Of a stretch of DNA of 64,000 bases, positions 32,749 through 43,940 are shown one piece after another. The position numbers and the translations under genes were made by a program. This DNA comes from Sthenelais limicola. Its lineage: Eukaryota > Annelida > Polychaeta > Phyllodocida > Sigalionidae. Where the stretch lies: NCBI GenBank assembly GCA_942159475.1, contig OW804096.1, forward strand, positions 108,908,194-108,972,193, written 5' to 3'. The notes under the pieces were generated by a model, which worked only from the letters and a program-made list of their open reading frames with translations, was not told the origin of the DNA and searched no databases. Within the stretch, counting starts at the first letter, position 1; every line of letters begins with the position of its first letter.

Positions 32749-34926
32749 CTAATCGGGTTCTCTCGGGATGTATTCTTTTTTCAGAAATGTCTTAATTGCA
32801 AGGGGTTCCATATTCCTGATATTCGGGGCCGTGTTGTTCCAGGTTTGGCATAATTGGTAGCTAATGGATTGTCTGTTTTTTTCTTTCTTAGGCTGGAATT
32901 GGGCCAGGGTTATAGCATCCCCACGTCTAGTATGGCGAGCTGGCTGGTTGATAAATCTCTCACATTGTGTGAGCTTCTTCGCTAGATTTATTTGCAAAAA
33001 TTTTTTTCTATTGTTAATGTTCATTACTTTACCGGTTGTATGTAATTCAATAGTCGGGGTGTCAATAGGGCATTTTAGGGCTATTCTCAGAGCCTTATTC
33101 TGTAGACGTTGGATTTTATTAGTTTTGCCAATACCAATTGGAGTTAAAAAGAGCAAAGAGTAATCGAGGATGGATAAGATTAGGGATTTCACAAGGCAGA
33201 TTGCTGCACTTGTGGTCAAGTATTGCCTCATAATGCCTAGCTGATAGATTCTATTATTTAAGTTTCGGGTCATTTTGTCATACTGTAAATTCATGGTCAT
33301 CCTACTGTCTAGAGTAATACCTAGGTAGTCATAGCTGCCTACATATTCAATGTCTACACCTTCGATTTGTATTGGAGGGGGGTTAGGAATTTTCTTTTTA
33401 CTGAATATCATACATTTTGTTTTATTCATATTCATGAGTATCTTATTGCGGATAGACCAGTCCTTGAACTTAACCAGGTCGTTCCCCATATTAATAGCAA
33501 GTTGGTTCATGTTGGGTCCAGACTGGTACAAAATGGTGTCGTCAGCATATTGGATAATGTGACTATTAATTTGGAGGTTTTTTAAATCATTTGCATATAT
33601 TAAGTATAATAGTGGGCCTAAGACAGATCCCTGGGGGACACCACATGGTACAGGGCAGGGTCTTGACTTAAAGTTATCTATTTTTACATATTGTGACCGC
33701 ATACCAAGGTAAGAGCTGATCCATGAACTATATTTATCAGTGACGCCCATATTGTTCAGTTTTTCCAATAGAATACCATGTTGAACACTGTTAAAGGCTT
33801 TACTGAAGTCTATAAAGGTGGCGGTTAAATAATTATTAGAGTTAATTGTTCTATCGATATCATAAATTAGCTTAAATAGGGCATCACTAGTAGACATTCC
33901 TGCTCTAAAGCCATATTGGTCTTGCGTCAATAGACTATTGTTTTCGAGATATTGGTATAAATTATCCACTACTATTTTTTCAAGCATTTTTCCAAACATG
34001 TGCATCAGGCTTATTGGCCTTGTATCATTTGCCGTTCTCGGGTGTTTTATCTTCGGTATTACTTTGACTATACTCATCTTCCACTTTGTTGGAAAAATAC
34101 CAGTCTCGATCGACTTATAGAAAAGTGTGAGCAGTTGTGGGATCAGATCCGAGGCTGCATCCTTATATATTTTTGCACTGATTTTTTCACAACCGGAGGA
34201 TTTTCTTATGTTAATCTGGGAAATTCTTTCAGCCAGCACGTTAGCGGTAGGCATGGAGAATTCCATAGGGACTCTAACTATTTCTCTGTCTATTATAGGG
34301 GGTTTGTTTGGAATGGATTTTTGTATATTTAGCCCAATGTCACAGAAATATTTGTTGACATGTTCAGCCAGGTCTGCCCCAGTCAGGGTGGTTCCATCCT
34401 CATCCTTTAAATGTGTGATAGTATTGTTCTGCTTGTTTTGTATTTCGGTTATGATACGCCAGAATTTCTTGCTGTCATGTTTGTTCTCTTCTAAAAGTCT
34501 GACAAAGTACTCTCGTTTGCTTCTTTTTAGTAGGTCATTAAAATTATTTCTGGCTACCCTAGCTAAATCCCTATTCTCAATAGTTTTGTTTCTGTGGAGT
34601 TTCTTGAATGCTTTGTCTCTGGCAACTCCTAGTCCAACTAGCTCATCTGTATACCATTCTGGCCTATCTTTACGTAGATTAAATCTCTTTAGGGGCGCTA
34701 TTTTGTCACTAATTCTGATTAATTTGTTAAATAGGATATCCCATTGCTCATCCACATTATTAGCATCATAATATTCAGTCCATTGTTCGTTATTCAATTC
34801 AATATGTAGAATATCCCTGGAGTAGTTCCTATAGTCCCTACCAAAGAACTCTTTTTTTTCATGTCTTACTTTCTGACTTTTGATATTTAGGTAGATACCT
34901 TGATGGTCAGAGATGTTGTAATTAAT
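32749..34926 (-). CDS. LINE reverse transcriptase (3' part of the split EN-RT ORF)
   Basis: The frame has about 726 LINE-derived residues and starts in the last endonuclease motif, NYNISDHQGIY. RT motifs follow: TRPISLMHMFGKM, QYGFRAGMSTSDAL, FIDFSKAFN with the first catalytic Asp, CGVPQGSVLGP and the QYADD box. The C-terminus (SYQLCQTWNNTAP) closes as in other LINE ORFs. It has no internal stop. An ATG in the end of the inserted transposon (34938) lies in frame and could start an artificial fragment (M-H-S-G then LINE residues). The endonuclease N-terminal part lies 3.2 kb away at 38177-38848. Confidence 0.9.
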   Translation of the reverse strand: MNYNISDHQGIYLNIKSQKVRHEKKEFFGRDYRNYSRDILHIELNNEQWTEYYDANNVDEQWDILFNKLIRISDKIAPLKRFNLRKDRPEWYTDELVGLGVARDKAFKKLHRNKTIENRDLARVARNNFNDLLKRSKREYFVRLLEENKHDSKKFWRIITEIQNKQNNTITHLKDEDGTTLTGADLAEHVNKYFCDIGLNIQKSIPNKPPIIDREIVRVPMEFSMPTANVLAERISQINIRKSSGCEKISAKIYKDAASDLIPQLLTLFYKSIETGIFPTKWKMSIVKVIPKIKHPRTANDTRPISLMHMFGKMLEKIVVDNLYQYLENNSLLTQDQYGFRAGMSTSDALFKLIYDIDRTINSNNYLTATFIDFSKAFNSVQHGILLEKLNNMGVTDKYSSWISSYLGMRSQYVKIDNFKSRPCPVPCGVPQGSVLGPLLYLIYANDLKNLQINSHIIQYADDTILYQSGPNMNQLAINMGNDLVKFKDWSIRNKILMNMNKTKCMIFSKKKIPNPPPIQIEGVDIEYVGSYDYLGITLDSRMTMNLQYDKMTRNLNNRIYQLGIMRQYLTTSAAICLVKSLILSILDYSLLFLTPIGIGKTNKIQRLQNKALRIALKCPIDTPTIELHTTGKVMNINNRKKFLQINLAKKLTQCERFINQPARHTRRGDAITLAQFQPKKEKNRQSISYQLCQTWNNTAPNIRNMEPLAIKTFLKKEYIPREPD

Positions 34927-36269
34927 CCCGCTGTGCATGATTACATTTCTGACCTAGTTTTGACCTGGAAATTTTGACCTGATTTTGACCTGGTGCTTTA
35001 CTGGTGGAAATCGTAAACAGTTTTGAGGCTCAAACTTGATTTTACAATGCTCTATAGACCCGATTTATGAATGCACTTCTTATGCTCTCAGAGATGCACA
35101 ATTAACCGGGTTATAAAATGCACTTTTGAAACACTCAACGATGCACTACAGACCAGGCTATAAAAATCAGTTCTGTTGCACTCAACGAGAGCAGTTTCAT
35201 ACCTCTGAATCTCCATAGTAAGGCTGGTAAATTCTCCACAGAAACATATCCCACAATTTAACACAGAGAGTGTATATATGGGTATGTTACCATATCTTTG
35301 CATGGTCATAGTTCATCACTTATTTCATCCTGTTAGAGAGCTGCATTGCCAGGAAGGGTTATTCCAGTTGTACATAAAACCAAGGTGGCCGAGTCTACTT
35401 CAGCTAATGAAGTATGCAATGATGGGGGGTATTTTGATCAAAACATCTTTCCACATCCAACAACTAAATTACACAAATAAACTATGGAAGTGTATCACTT
35501 ATAACATTCCTATTGTACATGATGTGAAATATCTATATTGGTATTAATTCCAAATAAAGTGTATAAGCAGCAGTTTCATTGTAAAAACGATTGTAAATGT
35601 ACACCATTTACCAGTTGCGCCACCTGGTGTAATCTACTGCCCCTGGTGTAAATCAGTACCACCGCCTGGTGAGAACAAGTGACATAATGGTAAACCTCAA
35701 TTCATAACCAAGGGAAACAAATAGGATATTGTCTTAATGTTTGCATAACAACTTTATAATCATTTCTCCAAGAAATCATCAAGTCCCAACCTGCCCTATC
35801 TATATAAAGCAATACACTCCTACTCTACTACATGGGTACTTCTCAGGAAACGTCGATAGAGTTCCTAGACCTGTATTTCATGATATTAAATGAGTCATTT
35901 AGAAAAAATATGAATACTAGGTATGAGGTCGTCACCCCACATCATTCGGCGTCACGCTGCATGTATTTGTGCGTATTTTTAACGCACACTGGTGCCAAGA
36001 ATAATGGAAATAGGTATAAAAAAGAATACATTTCCTGAAACAGGAATTTATTTTCTTCGTAATGATACAAATTAAAGCAATGGCATGATTTGTACTCACA
36101 GAGTGAACAATGGAATGAAGAATATTATTATTTCTGCATATTGTATATCCCCCGAAAATCAAACCAATACATATTGTATGGAATTGATTCCAGCAATTTA
36201 ATTATGATTTTGATATTTGTAAATAGGGCTCTTGTCGACATTTCATGAGAAGTGCCCATATATATTATG

Positions 36270-36975
36270 TGATGTGTTCCAGGAAAATGAGTCACAAGTC
36301 ACAAAAATTGATATTTTACAAAGGGATTTATTCACGAGATCTATGTGTTGGAATTTCCTCACTTTTTGAGAGTTTAAAGGTATACGCGGGTGTCAACGCA
36401 CACGCCACCTAGCGGCTCCTTTTTTTCTTTGAAATATTTCGTTATCATGATAAGTTGAGATGTATTTGTACACGATTTCCAATATCGACATGGTTTATTT
36501 TCATTGCAGCAGTTTTAAGTCATGTTTCTAAGATTCATTTTTGTTAGTCATGCTTATGTTTATTGGTTTTTATTGGTTATTTCATACTTCAAATGACCAT
36601 AACTTTTTTTTAAACCCGTCAACGTACAGTTTTTTTGATAAATCAGTAGTATAATACACCAAATATATGTGTAGAAAGTTTTGATGAAAAGTCACCGATC
36701 AATTTTTTTTTATATAGTAAAACGTGAAAAAAAACACATTTTTCCATAGACTACAATGCTAAAGCACTGTTATTTTTAGGCGGCTGTAGAAAAAAAAATA
36801 AGTCGTTGAGATATACTTTTTTTTTCATTTCTTGCTTTCTTATGTAGTCAGGAATGATCCCTGAACGTTTCATGAAAAAGTCACCGACCAATCTTTTTTC
36901 CATTGAACACCCGCGTATACCTTTAACACATTATATCGTATGAATCGATATACCAAATTTCATGTTTGCATTTCG
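36270..36975 (-). mobile_element. Fragment of the 26.8-kb MITE family inside transposon A
   Basis: The sequence TGTTCCAGGAAAATGAGTCA (36275-36294) and the following AAGTCACAAAAATTGATATTTTAC match the reverse complement of the right half of the element at 26843-27249. They continue to ACCAAATTTCATG near 36965. It is interrupted at 36378-36922 by a TTAA-flanked MITE. The other terminus is not recognisable, so this is a truncated copy. Confidence 0.6.
36378..36922. mobile_element. MITE with TTAA target duplication
   Basis: AGGTATACGCGGGTGT at the left and ACACCCGCGTATACCT at the right are perfect inverted repeats, flanked by TTAA at 36374-36377 and 36923-36926. The 545-bp element has no ORF; its core is T-rich with a repeated AAAAGTCACCGA(T/C)CAAT block (about 36690 and 36885). 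The signature fits a piggyBac- or Kolobok-mobilised MITE. Confidence 0.85.
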
Positions 36976-38176
36976 AAGGTGATCCTTGGAGACTTTAATA
37001 TGCACAAACTAAACAACAACAAAATATGCACAAACTTTATAGCTACAGAATGCTGAGGAAGTGGGGAATTTAACCACATGCACCATTTCATTCTCACGTC
37101 AACACAGCGAGCGCTATCGCCGTGCGTAAATGTTACGCATACTCAGCATAGGGTAGCAATTAAAATGTTTCTCAAAACTCATGGAATTAGCATAATTCAA
37201 GGAGTAATATAATTTCAGTTGAAGAATCGGAAGGGAATTATAATAAGAGGAATTAAATCCGCGGGAGAAATTGTGAAGTAATATTTATATTAATTTGATA
37301 TTCAAAGTTTCGTTAAGTGCATAGGGGTTTCTATGACTCAGTGTTAGAGAGTGAGTGTGAGTGTCAGAGTGTAGAGAGTCACAAGTGCGACAGTGAGCTG
37401 TAAATGCCAGGTGAGTGTGAAGTGGCAGGTACTATGGCCTGTTGTGGCTTCATTGTGTTGTATAATTGTGTGGTAGTTGTGTGCATGGATTTGGTCAGAA
37501 CTATTATTTTTGTCAAGAAAATCTAGGTTATAGAGATGAATATCTGAGATTCTTAAATAAATACAATATGTTCTATAGACCCCATTTAGAAATGTGGTTC
37601 TGAAGCTCCCTACGATGTGCTACTGACCAGGTGTAAAAGACACAGTTATGATGCACTCAGTGAAGCACTTTCATTTCTATTGATATGTGAGGGAGAGGGA
37701 GGGAGTAACGTTACTGCGTAAAAGTTATTCATTCATTCATAGTCATTATTCATACAAATAAACAGGACATTTAGGTAGAGGTTTAATTCATAAGTATTGT
37801 ATTCTTTATAGGCCTTTAACAGTTTAACAGTTACATTGAAAAAAAACGCAGTATTCACCTATGAATGTTTTCATACGTTGCCTTATGAAATATAATAATA
37901 TTTTTTAGACAGAATACAAGATACTATAAATTACAAATTGTATAAATTGCTCTAGACTTTGACTGACATTCATTAATTCCACTGCATGTAGCTACTGCAT
38001 TGATACCCGATTTATATACATTAATTTGATATGCATTTTTGGAGTGCAGCTGATGATGCACATAGCATCAGGTGCAAAACCAGGTGCAAAACTGCTTTTT
38101 TGAGAGGATTGCACTTTTGTGACTGGTCAGTGGCACTTTTACATGCACTGGTGGATTTTCCAATGCACATCGGGAT

Positions 38177-38848
38177 GGTGCCACAGGAAACTTCTTTTTT
38201 GATTTGCACCAAGAAAAGATCGATTATAGTGTTTTTTTGTAGCCCGAATCTGGTAATTCCATTCATAAGTATGTTTAAATCTTGTTCTTTACTAAACTTT
38301 TTTAGCAGCTTTGTTTTGCAGTCAGTATTGTTTGATATGTCAATATTGAAGTCGCCGCAAATAATGATATCATAATTTTTAGTCTTAATTTCTTCCTTTG
38401 CGCTAGCGATAAGGTCACCTAGTGAGTTAATAAAGCTATCTAAGTTTCCACTTGGTTTTCTATACAGGTTGATGACAAGTTTGGTCCTTATATTCTCCTT
38501 ATATACACTAATTGCCTGCGCCTCAATATTGTCATTATTCATCAGTACAGCTGAGCTTAACTGACTTACATTATAGTCTTTCCTGACATAAAGACAGAGC
38601 CCGCCACCAGACGTTGCGGCTAGTCTGTCTTGTCTTATTAAGGTATAATTGTATGCTTCTATGAGGTCTGAAGGAATAGAACTTTTGAGCCATGTTTCTG
38701 AAATTCCCAAGATTTCTGGTTCTTCCGTTAGGATATCTTGCCTTATATTATCAATTTTTGGAAGTAGGGATCTAGTATTTAAATGCAATATTTTAAGTCC
38801 TTTTATCTTGTTCAGCTCCTTCCAACTATTCAGGGCCGGGACATTCAT
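38177..38848 (-). CDS. LINE APE endonuclease (5' part of the split EN-RT ORF)
   Basis: From the ATG at 38848 about 224 residues of APE endonuclease can be read: LKILHLNTRSLLPK (catalytic N), GISETWL (E), SGGGLCLYVRKD, NLYRKPSG, IICGDFNIDIS (D, N) and IIDLFLV (the usual IDH position reads IDL here). The frame leaves the LINE at VSCGT, where transposon A begins, and then runs into about 50 residues of transposon-derived sequence ending at 38021. The remaining endonuclease motif (SDH) and the RT lie at 32749-34926. The SETW and GDFN motifs are intact, so disruption is mainly by the insertion. Confidence 0.85.
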
Positions 38849-39179
38849 TACTCAGTGCTGCTTAGGGTGGGATAATGCTTGAGGGAGAGAGGAGGTCATA
38901 TGCATTCCACCATGGGTTATCCACAATAGGTTAGTAACAGGAAATTCATACTAACAATATATCGCCAAAATTGTTAATCAAGCGCCTCATTATGGCAGGT
39001 GTTCTGCACAGATAAGGACTTAATTTCAATTATGAATAAATCAAAATCTATAGTATACCAGTTAAGGAGGCATAATTTCCACAATGAATGTACTAAATAG
39101 GATGTGGGATTATGGCAGATATTCTGCACAGATCCGTAATCGTTTTGAATTCTATACCGCATTGCCTCTACTTAAAGTA

Positions 39180-39500
39180 CGATGGTATGTAATGATAATC
39201 ATCCGACAAACAATGCAAGTGCAAGAGGAGAGAAAGGCATGAGGGGAAAATGAAAAGAGAGAGAGAGGAAGATATATGGCTCTATATAAAAGTCTAAATT
39301 TCGAGGTAACAAGGTTCAGGTTGGTGTTGGCATGAGATTTAAATGATAAGCAATCATCAAAGAGAAATCCAAGTTCTTTATATTCGTGAACTTCGTCAAG
39401 TCTGGAGGAGCCCAGGGGTAGATTGAAAGAAGGAGCAGTTTTTGATTTCGAGAGATTGCCAAGTGAGTAGGAATCGCCTAACAAACCACAATGATGGTAA
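39180..39500 (-). pseudogene. LINE fragment: reverse transcriptase thumb region
   Basis: The minus-strand frame includes RLDEVHEYKELGFLFDDCLS and FKSHANTNLNLVTSKFRLLYRA. This matches the block that follows the YADD box in jockey/CR1-like RTs (YKYLGI.LD..LSF..HI). No catalytic motif and no tail is present, so it is an isolated fragment of a LINE distinct from the one at 32.5-38.9 kb. Confidence 0.55.
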
Positions 39501-39775
39501 TCCAATGATGATGGTAATTAAACGGTGTTCAATTCCAATGCCTACACTATATTTGATAGCCCCTCAAATATGCCTCCGACTACTGTGACTTTTTTAGGCA
39601 ATAATTGCAGATTAATTGATCATCTGTGTTGCTTGTAGGGATGTTTAAATTAGAGAGTAAACAGGCACTAGAAGGAATGCCCCTGGCTGCCGACTTTTCC
39701 TCGTGATAAGCAGGCTTTGTGAGTTGGCATAATGGGGACTTGGGTATGGTTGAACTAAAGTATCTATCCTATGGG

Positions 39776-40145
39776 CACCGAGTGCAATATACTGCAATAG
39801 AGTGCAATGGCAACCGCAATACGGGTGCAATTTTCCGCAATAAAGTGCAATGCAATATGAATGTATGACTGATTGCATTCCCATTGCAGTCAAGTCTCAA
39901 GTTGACTGCAATATCAATCCAATACCCATTGCACTGACATTGCATTATCTTATTCCTTTGCTGTATTACATTCCACAACAATCATCAAGTTATAATTATT
40001 ATTTAGATCTCTAAAGGATCTTTTTAAATCAAATTATTGAAGATTTTTTTGTGCAAAAAATCCAACTGCAATGCCAGTGTTTTTTATTGCATAACCATTG
40101 CCGAATGGTCATTGCAGATCTATTGCCTGCAGTAATGTAGTGACC
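39776..40145. repeat. Cluster of TGCAAT/ATTGCA motifs, possible transposon ends
   Basis: About nine TGCAA(T) words lie between 39781 and 39855. The complement ATTGC(A) dominates at 39870-39945 and again at 40085-40130. Motifs that switch orientation across a ~370-bp stretch are typical of subterminal transposase-binding repeats in hAT-like and other TIR transposons. No clean TIR or target duplication was found. Confidence 0.4.
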
Positions 40146-41522
40146 ATTTTTGGTCTAAATCGTTGGAATATGTCATTTTTTTTATACATATCATCTTCAA
40201 TACTGTTAAGTAAAGGTTACGATTTGTTCATCAAGGATCAGGTCGTTTGGTTACCATCTAAATGATCAAGAGAAACAATGTGATATATTTTATTTACCAG
40301 TCTGAAGCTTACATGAATGGGGAACAGATTGTTACATATTAAAATTCCCACCTTTTAACGAGTAACATTGTTAAGTGGGTTCATCTTTATTTATTCAACC
40401 TCATTACAGTTTTACATCAGTCTCTACCTATTATTCATTATAAAAAAAACAAAGATTCAGCCCACTAGTTTCACTGTCTTCATGCCCAATCATAGGCCAA
40501 TTGACCAATACAATTATGTTCCTTCAAAATACCCTTCACCCAACTCACATTATTGTAAAATTCGTGGCAATTTCTGAACACACTACAAGCTCTGTTTTAG
40601 TTTTGCCATAGCTTTCAAACATGTGAAATTAATACCCCTCCCCTATGAGTATATGTGAGCGAAAAGGAGCATTGACAGGTGTTAAAACTTAAATGTGTGG
40701 CTATACTAGGATAGTGTATTCGCATTCCTAATTGATTGTTGGCGCACAGAAATATAACTATGCCCCACTTGTTTCAGAATGAGCAAGATATCCCAGACTG
40801 TGAGGTATTGATATACCAATGATTAATACAAACATTGATGAGAGAGTCTGAGATCCTGTTGGTTATGTTTCAGTAAATCTTGCTGATTTCAATTCTCATT
40901 TATTTCTTGGCCACGTCAAGTAAACTTAGATTCCAATTACTTCTAATACATCAACATAAAGTACCACTTATACCTCCTTATCATTCTGATTATCGATTAT
41001 TTTATTCTGATTAATTATAGTTATATACATTCACTTAGCTTAAATTATGTCATGATTTAACGCAAAAAATCCCAACTTCATAAGGATGTTTGTGTGATCA
41101 TTTCTTCATTTAAAATATATAAAACAAAAATCATTCCCATCACATTTCACAGTGAAATCTATGTCCTGTCCCCTCCTCTGATTCTCATTGCATTTCTCTG
41201 ACAGATATCTCTTAGATTAAAAGAAAGATTTTTCCAAATCAGTTTCCCTTGCTAGAAGATGCTACCTCTCATTCCCTCAGATTGTGGTCCCTCCACACAT
41301 TACTGTACATCTCCTACATTAATTAAAGGAATATTTTACCGGCCTAAACTACAGTGCTTACTAATAATGTTGAGGTTGCATGTAGAAATGAAAAATTATT
41401 ATATATAATGCTTATTGGTTGCCATTATAGACCTTAGTGTGTGTAACAAAAGTATAAATTCATGAGTATAATATATCCTTATCCTCCATTGAATCAAGAG
41501 AGATTACTTGGTCGGATAACCT
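40146..41522. other. Non-coding AT-rich stretch
   Basis: No protein-like frame, RNA gene or clear element border was recognised before the L1-like LINE remnant begins. Confidence 0.4.
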
Positions 41523-42030
41523 AAATTCTTAGGGGTAACCTTGGTCTGTCCACCAGATCAAAAAAAAACTCAATTAACACCACCGACCTCATTGATTCTC
41601 TGGAAAATATTGCAACCTGATAGAAGTGAAGAAGCCTTTCGTTGAAGGGAAAAATTTTAATCAGTAATGTCTTAATGCTTACCAAAATACAACATGTTCT
41701 CTCCTGTATAACGCTGGAAAATGAGGTAATTAGAGATATATCCAAAACAATAAGTAGACTGAAACTTTTGGGTGTAACTGTATTATTTCCTAGAAATGAA
41801 AAACTCCTCTCGAAAATAAATGGGGAATCTGCTATAATAAAGATGAAATCCGTAGTCTATGACTGGAGAAACCGCTTTCTTACCTTAAAAGGTAGAGTAG
41901 TGGTCGTGAATGTTTTTCTCTCCCCCATCATACAACATACTCTGTCTTGCGTATCGTTAGATAAATCTCTACGAACAAAAATTGATAAAATTATCACAGA
42001 TTTTGTATGGGACAATAAGCACCCAAGAAT

Positions 42031-43610
42031 GTAGATCGACGAACAGAACTGTGTACGAATTTATTGACCCGATAATAAAAGGTATAGACAATGGTGATGT
42101 AACTGTTGCTACTTTCTTCGACGTAGTGAAGGCATTCAACTGCTTAGACTATAATATCACATTTAGAAAATTACAGTATTACAAGGTAAATCCTGTCATT
42201 ATTAACATTGTAAGAGAGTACCTCAGCAGTAGGAAACAGCGTACTATTCTTAATGGTCACATATCGGAGCAGGTTGATGTTGATGTGGGTGTACCGGAGG
42301 GAAGCCTGCTAGGGCCCCTGATTTTTATCATTTATATAAATGATCTAGAAAATTGCTTGACTGATATTAACACCGAAATGAGAATGTCGCTGTCCATGTA
42401 CGCTGATGACACAGCTGCAAGTGTTACGAGTGGTACAGTAGAAAATTGTATAGCAGTAGCACAGATCGTGGCCACAAATGTAAATAACTGGATGCTGGCA
42501 AATAAATTGCGTGTAAATTCAAAGAAATGCCAGGTGCAGATCTTAGGATCGAAAAGGAAGCTAAATAAGATCAGAGGTAGAAACCCGGGTTCTATATATA
42601 TAAATGGGATTACACTCTTGCAAGTGAGATCAGTAAAATATTTGGGCTTCAATATTGACAGTTGCCTGAGTTTCAATGATCACTTCTCAAAAATAAAAAA
42701 TTCTGTACAGGCAAAAATCACGCAACTAGGGAGGATCAGATATTATATCGATCAAAGAACTGCTGTAACTATTCTGAAGTCCCATATATTACCTCTCTTT
42801 GAGTATGGACTTATGTTCTACAAGTTAGCAAATGCAAACATCATTAGGAAAATACAGTGTGTATTCAATAGAGGGCTAAGGCAAATTGAACGCAATAATG
42901 TAACACCTATATTGGACATAATGGCGAGACATGGGTTCCAAACAATAGAAAAAAGAGGACTCATAGCTATATTTGGCTTAATGTATAACCTAAAAGATCT
43001 AGAAGAATACAGGTTAGAAATGCCCAGACACACAAGACAAGCTGAAGGGGTCAATATGATAATAGTTCAGCCGAAAACAGAAAAGTTAAGAAAAAGTCCA
43101 AATTATCTGGGACCACATATGTGGAATGGACTTAGTGTTGCATGCAAAAATATGTCATGGCCAAATCTGAAAAAAGATCTAAAAGCCAGAGCCGAAATAG
43201 TATGAAAAGGTAAAATAAGAACCGAGTAGAAAGTGATGAGACTATATAGTAGATTGTGTAACTTATCGTATGATTTGAAGAATACTAGTATTGAATATTT
43301 CTATAAATCACTTGGGTTCGTAAAATATGTTTGTTTTTATCATTGTGGACTGACCCATTGGGTATGTGTTTAAAATTATGGCAAAAAAAATGTAGAAAAG
43401 TGAATATGCTGAAGCAGAAGATTAATTAATTATGTGTATTAAATCGATGTATAATTGTGATTAAAAATTTAAAGATATTAAATGTAGTAAAGTGTAAAAG
43501 GAAGATCTAACCTTGATTAAAACAAAAGATTGTATCACCAGAAGATTTCGACGAATGAGAACTATCACTCTGTGAAACTTTGTCAATAAAATTTATTAAA
43601 AAAAAAAAAA
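42031..43610 (+). mobile_element. 5'-truncated LINE inserted in the L1-like remnant
   Basis: It starts abruptly inside the RT domain at 42031 and ends with AATAAA and a run of 13 A (43598-43610). On either side the host frame continues as NKHPR and ISAPF, so the insertion point is clear. AAGAAT on the left and the A-rich AAAAAT on the right may be a mutated target duplication. Confidence 0.85.
42035..43205 (+). CDS. LINE reverse transcriptase, 3' portion
   Basis: About 390 residues of RT and C-terminal region are open. STNRTVYEFIDPI corresponds to the usual GFR.G.ST block, FFDVVKAFNCLDYNI carries the first Asp but has N where D is usual after KAF. VGVPEGSLLGP has E in place of the normally conserved Q, and MYADDTAA holds the catalytic pair. 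After the thumb (VKYLGFNIDSCLSFNDH) the C-terminus ends with LGPHMWNGLS and KKDLKARAEIV. The endonuclease is absent because of 5' truncation, and there is no start codon of its own. The frame upstream of 42031 belongs to the L1-like host. Confidence 0.85.
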
Positions 43611-43940
43611 TCTCAGCGCCATTCCTGACCCAGAATTTCGATATGGGAGGCATGGGCCTCAGGCTAGTTGAGGACATATACGAGGTGAACCGAATCAAGT
43701 GGGTTCAAAGGATGTTCCAGGGTAGAAATACCTCATGGTTCTCCGTCTTGGAGGAGTGTCTAGGCAGGGGAATAGAAGATATTTTCCTTACTAGATATCA
43801 CCCCAAGAAATACATCAATAACTTTTACAAAGAAATCTTCTTAGTCTGGAATAGATACTTGTATTCTTTTTTCAGAGGGACCCGAACAAGTCCAACGTGA
43901 GAGACTTTGGTCTAACAGAAACATTAGAATTAAGCACAAA

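Larger units (their letters stand above)
34927..38174 (+). mobile_element. TIR DNA transposon, copy A (non-autonomous, 2-bp target duplication)
   Basis: The ends are CCCGCTGTGCAT at the left and ATGCACATCGGG at the right, an inverted pair with one mismatch, flanked by AT/AT. Removing the element and one AT restores the LINE reading frame exactly, which fixes the borders. The subterminal DNA holds four TTTTGACCTG-type direct repeats (34952-35000) and several TGCAC-containing repeats on the right (38050-38165). The 3248 bp contain no transposase frame, so it must be mobilised in trans. Copy B is homologous along the ends and much of the interior, and A is ~930 bp longer largely because of a MITE insertion. 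A 2-bp duplication with CCC ends might fit ISL2EU-type elements; this is a guess. Confidence 0.8.
32457..38890 (-). mobile_element. CR1-like LINE split by a TIR transposon
   Basis: The minus-strand LINE has an endonuclease at 38848-38177 and a reverse transcriptase at 34926-32749, separated by transposon A. Its 3' UTR ends with AATAAA and a run of 15 A at about 32471-32457, read on the minus strand. If A and one copy of its 2-bp target duplication are removed, the two parts form a single uninterrupted EN-RT frame. The 5' end lies near 38890; no ORF1 was found upstream, so the copy may be 5'-truncated. No target-site duplication was identified. Confidence 0.85.

Noticed and set aside
34925..38176. 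Kolobok or piggyBac insertion based on a nearby TTAA
   Set aside because: TTAA at 34922-34925 is not duplicated on the right; the frame-restoring duplication is the dinucleotide AT.
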